Positions 55,791 to 64,000 of a stretch of DNA of 64,000 bases are shown in pieces. The DNA is from Metallyticus violacea (Eukaryota > Arthropoda > Insecta > Mantodea > Metallyticidae). Made by a program: the position numbers and the translations under genes. The stretch's first letter is position 1, and every line of letters begins with the position of its first letter. The stretch covers positions 82,990,501 through 83,054,500 of the forward strand of contig CM060835.1 in the NCBI GenBank assembly GCA_030762175.1, read 5' to 3'. The notes beneath the pieces were generated by a model. It made no database searches and was not told where the DNA came from. It saw only the letters and a program-made list of their open reading frames with translations.

Positions 55791-56999
55791 AATTTTTTTT
55801 TCCAAAATAAACACAAATAAAAAAAACATTATTTTTAAATATAACAATTCAAAAATTCCTGAAGGCACTAACTCCAATTAAAATTTATTCCAATTTGATT
55901 GACTCAGCCCCCCAGTCCCCAGTTCATCAGCAGCTACCTACTGGAATTATCCAGGGGACCAGGCTCCGATCCAATCAAAAATAAAACAAAACATTAAAAG
56001 TAATTTATACTTTCAATACAGTATTAAACCTTGCTTTTTTTTTCTTTTTCTTTTTTTAATTAAACTCATTTGGCCAAATTTCTATCCTTCAGAGTTGCTT
56101 ATCCCTTAAGACCTTATACACACTAACATTGTGATTATTGGTATATAAGGATCCTGTTTAACTGATACTAGATAACTAGTCCCATGCCCTCCCCTACTCA
56201 TTTCATCCTCATTTCACTATCTGGCAATACTATTCTCAAGCACATTTCCTAAGTATTTTACACCCATATTTTTGTCTTACCTTGCATATGTATTTTCCCA
56301 GTTCCTTAATGTTTTCATCTGATTTTAAATTTAAAATGCTTCTACCTCTTATTTCATCTGGTAAGTTTTCCACTTTCGTAATAGGAATTGTTCCCTCCAA
56401 AACTTGGTTTGCTTGCATTCTAGTATACAATGCCAAGTACTATGTGGTTCTTCACACATATATTTCCCTTTTGTGTATCCATTTTTTAATTTAGTTAAAT
56501 ATTTTACTCCTGCCAATCCTTCCCTTTCTACTTATCACAAATTTCAATATATCTCTCTCATCCCCACATATTTTTAGTGTACTATTTAATTTCAGAGATT
56601 TTTTGGTGTTAAGATTTGCTCATATTTCCTGTTTTTCAATATTCTGAATTCTCATTGTTATCTCTTTTCAAAATCCTTTACCCAATCTTTCTCCCTCATA
56701 CCATACTAGTCCCATGCCCGCTTCTTATAGGATATTTTGGAATTTAGATAACCAAGAATTTTTCCTTGTGCTTCCAAACACTGATTAATGATATTCTCCT
56801 CCTCTAGTCTCCCTGTTCTATACCAATATTTCAATACTCTTTCTATGACCTTGCTTTTTAGCCCAATCTTCCTAATTCCATTAGGGCAACCTCGTTAGGT
56901 GAAGATCTAGGTAATCCTAGGACAATTCTACAAAATAATCTATTTAACCCTTTCTATCCTTCATCTGGCCCCCAAATTTCTATGTGATACATCATTCTG
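55791..56999 (-). mobile_element. LINE-B copy vi, 3' fragment in opposite orientation
   Basis: Minus strand: C-terminal frame ANQVLEGTIPITKVENLPDE, IRGRSILNLKSDENI (56410-56250), then the 3' UTR with hairpin (55915-55959), reaching its 3' end near 55790. It sits exactly where copy v lacks about 400 codons of RT. Confidence 0.75.
55915..55959 (-). other. LINE-B 3' UTR hairpin, copy vi
   Basis: Minus-strand arms GTCCCC and GGGGAC enclose tggataattccag...gatgaact. Homologous to the hairpins at 20280-20323 and 58228-58271. Confidence 0.75.
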
Positions 57000-58765
57000 T
57001 TCTCCAAGGTAGCTAGTGAATTCTCATATCTGGCATAAAGTTGAGTAGTAATGGAGGTTGGGAAAAACACTGGCAATGGTAAAAATATTTATATAGGATG
57101 CCAGCAATGAATATCAAGTGGTTTAAAAGGTTTTATTTTGCCTTGGTTGAATCACAGTGGATTTATGGAGGAGAAATTTGGGATATAGAGGAGGGATGGT
57201 GTATTTTGGATTTAATACTAAGAATTTTCTGTATATTAATTTTGGGATTCCCAATAATACTGCAAATGCAGGAGCATTGATAGAGTTAGGAAAGGTAAGT
57301 GTCAGTTAATGATGGAGAAAGTATTGAAATATTTATTTAGGGTTCAAGAGCTATTGGACACTGACTTTGTGAAAATATGACTGAAATATCAAGGAAAAAA
57401 ATTAGGTATAATGACTAATACCTGGTCGAACAAAATTGGGGAACAGTTATTCAGAAATGGGTTAGTAGATTTTTGGATTAAAATTGGACATTTTAGAAGA
57501 GGTTGTTGGGGGGAAGTGAGATCAAGAATGGAAAATATGGATAGACAAGTTTTATTTGCCCAGATTAGAGAAAAGCTAACTAGCATATTATACGGAATTA
57601 AAAGATGATCCAGAAAAGGAGAAATATATATTTTTGCAAGAAAAGTGAAAGAGAAGGGATGGCATGGTCTTGATTAGGTGTTTGGAAATTAAGAAGAATG
57701 AGGGAAGATGTTATTCCAGGAATGTCCCATGTCCCATCTGTGGGGAGAAGGAAGGTGAAATTCATATTATCTTCCAATGTAAAGCCATAAATGTTTGGAG
57801 GGAAAGTTTAATTAGTAAGAAATGGTTAATGAGGAATAAAGGAATTGTATTCAGAAATATTTTTGAAGATCGAGAGCAGATACCTAAATTAGGGGAGTTT
57901 TTATGGAAGGTAAAAATGAAATGGAAATGGTCAGTTTAAAGTTATGTAATTTAGATAAATTTTAGATGATAAAGAATTATCATCTATGATTATGAAAATA
58001 TCATTGGTCTGAAAACAGTTGGGAGTGAAATTATATTAAATTTATTGAATTATTGAGCTTGATATATTGGAAATTGCTATAGAAAGTGAATACATATAGC
58101 ATTATATTTGATATTTCGGAAATAAAGTAATTAGAGTTTATAGGGATTATAGTTAGCTGACAAAATAATTAGTACAAGAAGAGTAAGTCAAGTATTTATT
58201 TTAGTGCATTGGTTGGGTGGGACCCTAGGCCCCTGGAATTCCAGTAGGATGCTGCTGATAAACCAGGGGCTGGGAACTTTGGTACTTGGAACTGGCCCCC
58301 AATAATCTAGAATTTAGATAAAGATGTTAGTATAAATGTACTGTTAAGATGAGGCCCTGTTGTAGTTTTTTTTTGAATTTTTCTTAGCACTTTTATAAAC
58401 TTCATATTCCATTATAGTAGATGTTTGAGAAAGAAAAGAACTTAATTGTTTGTAGAGACTGTGGCTAGCTGATAAAATAATGGTATAGGGACAGTAATTG
58501 AAATATTTTATTTTAGTCCCCTTGGTTGGGTCAGAGCCTAGTCCCCTGGAATTCCTGTGGGCTACTGTCTGATGCAATCAAGACAAAAATTTTGTACTTT
58601 ATTTAATTATTTAGAATTAGATAAAGGGTTAGTATAAAATGATAATTGTATTAAAATTTATGTAATCATGTAAGGGTACACCTAAAATAACCTGGGCCAG
58701 ATAGATGGAGACCCTTGTAATTTGTATTTTTCTTAGCACTTTCAATAAATTTCAAATTTCAAATG
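57000..58765 (+). mobile_element. LINE-B copy v, 3' part, with duplicated 3' UTR
   Basis: Frames: MPAMNIKWFKRFYFALVESQ (57098, after the RT), IGEQLFRNGLVDFWIKIGHF, then VPCPICGEKEGEIHIIFQC (about 57725-57780, C-x2-C...H...C). The 3' UTR occurs twice in tandem (about 58105-58400 and 58440-58760), each with ggttggg, cctggaattcc and ttcttagcac. The hairpin at 58228-58271 is the strongest of the family. Confidence 0.78.
58228..58271 (+). other. LINE-B 3' UTR hairpin, copy v
   Basis: GGCCCCTGG pairs with CCAGGGGCT (nine pairs, one G-U), enclosing aattccagtagg...gataaa. Confidence 0.8.
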
Positions 58766-58777
58766 TATTTTGTAGTA

Positions 58778-58925
58778 GTTATATTGAAATTTAAATTAAA
58801 AGTACATGTGCATAAAAAATATAGGTATGAGAGGGGTATCTTGTGCCTTTTTTATGTGGTCTCTGTCATAGGTCATTCAGATCGCTGAAGTGTGTGACAA
58901 GATTTTTATAGTATTTTGTGGTAAT
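58778..58925 (+). repeat. Leader repeat (right copy), the empty site for D2
   Basis: Reads straight through aaaaatataggtatgag where the left copy holds D2. Followed by about 340 bp with no recognised content, then an RT relic. Confidence 0.75.
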
Positions 58926-59269
58926 GTTTTTAAAATATATTAATGTAGTAAATATTTTAAGGAAAACAGGTGCTCAGCTGTTATGTTTTTATGAGATATA
59001 GGCTGACTGGAACTCTCCCCCTGAATTTTTATGAAAAAACTTGGTTGGCAAAGAATGTCCAGTTAGCAAGAATATTTGGCAAGAAGAAACCTTGCAATTT
59101 GTTTATTCAGGAGAGCATAGATGTTCTTTTTTTAATACTGTGGATTTGGTGATTGGTTATGAATGTTTGGAAGATTGTTATATAAATTTTTCAATTTTGA
59201 CTGGAAATGTGTCTTAGGAATACATTGAAAAATATTCACTAGAAATTTATAAAATGTATAAATAAAAAT

Positions 59270-59870
59270 ATATGTGAGGAAGTGAAAGGGGAAGTTAGAG
59301 GATTTAAAAAGAGCAAAGTAGCAGATATTGATGGTTTACCGGTATAATTTTTGCAAGCTTGGTGCACTATGTTTAAGAGGCTGCAATATTTAATGAGATT
59401 ACTAAATATAATTAAAAATAGTAAAGTAATCCCATAGAGTTTGTTGATAGCAATTGATAGATATTCTGTTTATAAAGGAAAAGGAAATGAAGTTAATATA
59501 AGCAGTTACAGACACATAACACTTATATAAAATATGAGTAAGATATTTACAGGGATTTTAGCATTAGAATTCAAAAGTCATCAAAGGATAAACACCTAAT
59601 ATTATAATTTCAATCAGGATTCAGAAAGGGTCATAGAACTGTGAATAATGTGCTAATTTTAAAAACAATAATAAATATTTAGCAAACAAACTTGGGATTA
59701 CATCTTTTATATACCTAGAAATGGCATACAAAAGAATAATATGAGAAGCACTTTGGTATAAGATGTCAAAGATGTGTTTTAGTAAAGAGATAGTGAATTT
59801 ATTGAAAGCATTATATCAATATAATATATTTTGTATAAAATAGGGAAGCTGTGAATTTTTAATTTTTTTT
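59270..59870 (+). pseudogene. Non-LTR reverse transcriptase relic
   Basis: Frames read VADIDGLPV.FLQAW, YSVYKGKGNEVNISSYRHIT, MSKIFTGILALEF and FNQDSERV, the segment before the first catalytic Asp of LINE RTs. Many stops. Possibly LINE-B, since the leader repeat precedes it. Confidence 0.6.
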
Positions 59871-60229
59871 GTCTTTTTCTTCTCCCCTCTCTGTTGCTAT
59901 TGTTGTGATTTCTTTAATAAGATTTTGTCTCTTGACTTCTGTACTTTATTGTGAACAAGTTCTTTACTAAATCAATTTTTAATTGCTGTTCTTTCTATAT
60001 GCTTGCATTCTTTCTTGTTAATGGGTAGGTTAATGAGACTGTGTATTAAGCTGTTGATTAATGCATGTTGTTTTTGGATTAAATCCATCGACTTTGATAT
60101 GATTGTCTGCATGCACGTTTTTTCTGTAGATTCTTCTAGGTGGATGGATGATTTATTATTTTAATGTCCAAGAATGGCAGCAAGTTGTCTACTTCTGTTT
60201 TGCATATCTAACAATGTATTTTTCTTTTA

Positions 60230-60725
60230 TATTCAGAAGTTAAGTTTTATGGTGGTGTTAATGTGCAGAATGCAAAAATATCTGTATTGAAAAAAACAAA
60301 GAGAAACATGGGCACACAGTTAAAAGAACACTTCAGGAACATAAATACAAACAAATGGAGAAATCAGTGGTGGCACCTCATTTCTGGACAAAGAACCAAA
60401 ACATAGTGGAAAAAGAAAAACTATTAGTCAGCACAGGAACTCACAGAATGTAAGAACTGGGAGAAAATTTACGAGTATAAATACAGAGACAAATTAATGA
60501 ACTTCGACACTTCTATGGATGAAAACATAAACTTTCATCACACCTCACCAGAGCAGAATGTGCATCCTCAAAGAAATACCATGAATTATCCATTAGTTTA
60601 CAATTAGCTGAATGGTCTGCAAAACATATTCTAACTATAAACAAATAAGGCAAAAAGAGTGTGTAGTTCCATTCATTCAGTTAACACTTCAAGTTAATAC
60701 ATGATGAAGTACAATTACTTGGAAG
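60230..60725 (+). mobile_element. Penelope-like element 3' end: GIY-YIG endonuclease relic plus repeat R5
   Basis: Frames read HTVKRTLQEHKYKQMEKSVV, APHFWTKNQNIVEKEKLLVS and, shifted, HPQRNTMNYPLVYN, the R...EH...H...N pattern of the PLE endonuclease C-terminal half. Directly after it comes the R-family block (ttagctgaatggtctgcaaa, aaagagtgtgtagttcc). Stem I arms TTAG (60604-60607) and CTAA (60631-60634) remain. This ties repeat R to a PLE. Confidence 0.6.
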
Positions 60726-60729
60726 CTTG

Positions 60730-62750
60730 TAGAAAACAGTGACCATGATAGTGAAAGTGAGCAATCAGCTAATGATGAAGTCTCAGCTATTGTAGGACCT
60801 AACTGCATAGGATGAAAAAATGTAACAATGTGAAAAGTTCACACTCCTTCGAGAAATCAATAACGAAGAGCAAGAAATATTATACTGCATCCTCCTGGTG
60901 TAAAAGATGCAGCAAAAGAATCAAATAGTATAATGGATAGCTGGAAGGGTTTCCCCATCCCCCTTATTTATTGAAAAAATGGTAGAATATACAAATATAA
61001 AACTTGAGCAAATTTGCTTGAAATACAACCATTTTTGAGATGTTTTGAACACAAATGTTGATGAAATAAAGGCTCTGTATTGGACCCCCTGATTTGGCAA
61101 AGTTCATAAAGTCATCACATCAGCATACTGAGAACCTTGGTTAATTGATGCAACTGCTCTTGAGCATTTTCACCTGATAATGAGGAACAATTGCTTCTTT
61201 GTATTATTTCATGCTCTTTGACTTGGCAAAATTAGAACAAGGCAGAAAGAAAACTTCTTGCTCAAAAGCTTTTGAAGAATTTGTAATTGTAATAATTGTA
61301 ATAATTTGAGTTGTTTCTGAATATGTCAACTGTGATGAAATGATAGAAAACTTTGGATGTGTCTTTGTTTTTAATGGATCTAGTTTTACTTTTGGTCTTA
61401 ACTCAGCAATGTCTCTTTTTATGGTGGAACTTTACCACTTTTATACATATCTGAGCATAGACTGGGGTATTCGATAATTTGTTCTGATACCACGAGTGCT
61501 TCTTTGAGCTTTTGAAATTCTGTACAACTCCCGTCCTCTTGTACAGAAGATCCAGGATGCATTGCTTGTTCTAGTTGATGTGGGTGTCAGCGTAACACTG
61601 CTGTGGGTTCCTAGACATGTGGACTTACAGGGCAACCAGGCTGTAGATGTTGCAACAGAATTAGCTCCTACCAAAATCCAGCAATGTATTTACTTGGAGA
61701 TTTTAGTGCATTTTATGTGGAGCATTCTCTTATGCTGGAATGGGGAATGGTATTTGCTCACAAGGAACAAGCCTCGGGAAAGCAAATCAGCCTCTTTTAC
61801 TTGGTCTCTTTCTCCTCACGTTGCTCTACTTCTTAGTCAAGAAGAAATAGTTTTATCATGTTTGTAGATTTGACATTGTAATTTTGGTCACTATTACATT
61901 TTTAAAGGGAAACCTGCTCCAGCTTGCCAACATTGTGGCCAGCCCTATACAGTGTGCCATATTTTAATTGAATGTCACCAGATAGAGCCTCTGAGAATAT
62001 CCCTTTGTTTACCTTCATCTCTTATAGATGGTCTTGCAGACTTGGCTGTTGCTTTTGAGAGAGTAATCCTTTTTATATATCTTTGTGGAGAAAGTTATGA
62101 TTTTTCATTTAATGCATGATTGCATTAATAAAAAAAATTTTAATGTGAAACGTCAAGAAATTTTAATATATTGACATGATTTTAGAAGTTTTACTTTTAA
62201 TTCAACAAGAACATGAAAACTTCTTTGTACATGTCAATTCTTAAATATTTAGACACCACCCTTTCTTTCTGTTTATCATGGAAAAGAAACCAAAATATTC
62301 TTTTGGACAGTCTAACATACCCTGGTGTTGAGATACAGAATAATGTAAAATGACTTCCATAATTTCTGCAACAAAACAAAGTTTGCAGTCAATATCATGG
62401 ACCAGATGGTAAGAAAATATTCTGTTCTGGGTTATGTAGATAATACATGTTTTCTTCAACATTCTAGACTTAGCTGCTATAACAGCAAATAAGATAAGTT
62501 ACAGAAATGTTATCCTAGAACTTGCAGAACTGTGTACCAAAGGTATGGAAGTTAGAAACCAAACAATGAGGATGGAGGAGGAAGAAGAAAAAGAAAACAT
62601 TATGAGAAATCCAAAAAGGATAATTGGAGACAACAGTGCCAAATGAAGAATTGTCAAAACAAGAGAAATACAAATTGTAATAAATGCAGAAAGCTTGTTT
62701 ACAGATCCTGTGGAAAAGAAACAAAGAGAGTAATTTTTATTGAATGTAAA
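60730..62750 (+). pseudogene. piggyBac-type transposase pseudogene, split by a LINE-A fragment
   Basis: 5' piece (60730-61330): acidic ENSDHDSESEQSANDEVSA, then RNIILHPPGVKDAAKESNS, DSWKGFP and DEIKALY, as in piggyBac N-terminal and DDE regions. 3' piece (62140-62750): SFCLSWKRNQNILL, CNKTKFAVNIMDQMVRKYSV (the NKTK.GVD block with Asn in place of the third catalytic Asp), NILDLAAITANK and a Cys-rich end (CQNKRNTNCNKC...C). Stops and frameshifts throughout. TTAA flanks not located. Confidence 0.72.
61355..62110 (+). mobile_element. LINE-A 3' fragment, old, inserted in the piggyBac gene
   Basis: VFNGSSFTFGLNSAMSLFMV (RNase H), VQKIQDALLVLVDVG, TLLWVPRHVDLQGNQAVDVA, then CQHCGQPYTVCHILIEC. It aligns block for block with 18520-19140 but is depleted of CpG. 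Confidence 0.8.
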
Positions 62751-63800
62751 TAGAGTACTGGAATACTATTATAGTAATGATTTGTCGTATTTTGCATTTT
62801 TATTACACTTAACTAAAGATAATGAAAAAAGACATACAAATGCACTTTTAGCAGTATGTTAATAAAGGTTTTCCCAAAGACACATTATAGTAATTTATTG
62901 AGTTACATTCTGATCTATTTATCATTAAATTTGTTGTAAAGTGATAAATTAATGCGCCATTTAATATAAAGTATTTAACATTAGCAGTAAAAGCTACTTA
63001 CAGGATTCTAAGATATGTAGGTTTTGGCAGTTCTTCTGTTAACAATGTCTCAAAATGGAAAATGTTGATATATATTCTCTATGATTATAAGTGCTGAGAT
63101 AATTGAATATTTGGTGAATTATGTGAAACAGGTTGCTTCTACAGGCAAAGTAACTTAGTTGAGTAGTGAGAATAGATATCCACTGTAGAAATTTATGAAA
63201 TTTTGCATTTTGGGTTATCACTAATGTTTTTGTTGAAAGAGTTTTTGATAGCATAAACAAAATATGGAACATAAAAAAAAACACACAATTAAAGATAGAG
63301 GTTGAAAGCATTGTCAAAGTAAATCTGAAATATAGCTGCTTTGACTTTTTAAATTTCTTGAAACAAAATAAGAATCTTCTCCAGAAAATTAGGTTTATCC
63401 ATTTCTTGGCCAGATATAATTTAAAAGTACTTAAGTGTTCGAAAAGTATAAAAGTCATAGTGGCATTGTGTAAATTTTTTATCCAGCTAGTATCCAGTAG
63501 TTGAAGAATATATCATCTGCATGAATAATGGACATCAAAATGGCTTTGGCATATTTTCATTGCTCATAGTACTTAGGTGTGTGACAATATAATACAGTAT
63601 TAATGTTGATATATTTTTAATGAAATAATATAATATATATATAGTAAACAGTATGATTCTGTACGTAGAAGTCTCACCCCATAACCTTTTATAGTACATA
63701 AATACAAGCTTAAACCCCACCCCTCCCCTTTTGCATTTTAATGATAAAATTAGGTTGAAAAAAGGATGTCCTATTTGCAAGTAAACGTAACATTTGTTAA
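62751..63800. other. Sequence with nothing recognised
   Basis: AT-rich; no exon, TIR or LINE signature seen. Confidence 0.45.
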
Positions 63801-63804
63801 TTAA

Positions 63805-64000
63805 AATGTAAATTGGAATTTGCACAGTAAACTAATCATACAATTGATATCATTGTATGATTTAGTTGAACTAATTAGCCTGGCTGATGATGCGAACTAA
63901 ATGTTCTGGAAATCGGTGCCATACATTATGACAAGTAAATGAAGCATTACGAGTGTGTAGTTCAACTAAATTGTACAATGATATCAATTATGGCATTTAT
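63805..64000. repeat. PLE-like repeat R, copy R6, palindromic, with hammerhead core
   Basis: The left half is minus-oriented (aaattggaatttgcacagt, actaatcatacaat, atgatttagttgaacta). The right half is plus-oriented (gagtgtgtagttcaacta, tgtacaatgatatcaat). A core at 63881-63921 lies between. Cut by the window end. Confidence 0.7.
63881..63921 (+). ncRNA. Hammerhead-like motif with canonical CUGAUGA and GAAA, repeat R6
   Basis: TGG (63881-63883) can pair with CCA (63919-63921) as stem I. CTGATGA is 63884-63890, stem II GAAC/GTTC is 63894-63897 with 63903-63906, and GAAA is 63909-63912. Then T-CG-G gives a one-pair stem III. The site is GUG instead of GUH, so cleavage would be weak or absent. 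Confidence 0.5.

Overview
The window is AT-rich eukaryotic DNA, most likely from an arthropod and possibly a chelicerate. The clues are large introns, tRNA-derived SINEs with separate A- and B-box heads, mariner, piggyBac and hAT relics, non-LTR retrotransposons with RNase H or esterase domains, and many Penelope-like (PLE) remnants. There are no prokaryotic features. The taxon is inferred from repeat flavour only.

One host gene is supported, on the + strand. Four coding exons (9295-9391, 28620-28724, 43613-44071, 50489-50729) join in phase (2, 2, 2, 0) with consensus AG/GT splice sites. They encode about 299 residues so far. The last exon carries a PFAMFGW...KTHNVCA block like the C-terminal region of centriole, cilia and spindle-associated protein (CCSAP), so the product is probably a small microtubule/centriole-associated protein. 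The introns are about 19, 15 and 6.4 kb. The last exon and stop codon were not found. A CpG-rich stretch at about 7.37-8.4 kb is a plausible promoter or 5' UTR region.

Everything else I could identify is repeat-derived. From left to right: mariner M1 copy 1 (1-945); PLE-type remnants (1.3-3.0 kb); LINE-B copy i with a perfect foldback insertion (3.3-5.4 kb); SINE2 and an RTE-like relic (5.8-7.3 kb); mariner M1 copy 2 (9.8-11.05 kb); a degenerate A-tailed unit (11.9-13.3 kb); a near complete but broken RNase H-bearing LINE-A (14.3-19.8 kb); LINE-B copy ii with a SINE2 inside (20.1-24.5 kb); a palindromic PLE repeat and DNA transposon D1 (25.6-27.9 kb); a foldback cluster (30.35-30.86 kb); a Tc1/mariner-type transposase relic (31.9-33.0 kb); mariner M2 with both TIRs (34.6-35.9 kb); LINE-B scraps and SINE1 (35.9-38.3 kb); a hAT relic (39.2-40.0 kb); the S-repeat array (41.15-42.1 kb); LINE-B iv and esterase-bearing LINE-C (46.7-50.0 kb); transposon D2 holding a SINE1 (51.7-53.0 kb); LINE-B v/vi (53.1-58.8 kb); and a PLE endonuclease scrap followed by a piggyBac gene split by a LINE-A fragment (60.2-62.75 kb).

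The most interesting signal is a set of hammerhead-ribozyme-like folds in the PLE-like repeats. The best is the 274-bp S unit: three direct copies plus one inverted copy inside a 12-bp target-site duplication. It shows stem I, stem II, GAAA, a one-base-pair stem III and a GUA cleavage site, and its core has a compensated U3:A8 pair in place of C3:G8. The second is a 3' UTR hairpin in LINE-B whose arms change together between copies. The third is CpG decay between SINE copies, which suggests that transposons are methylated in this genome.
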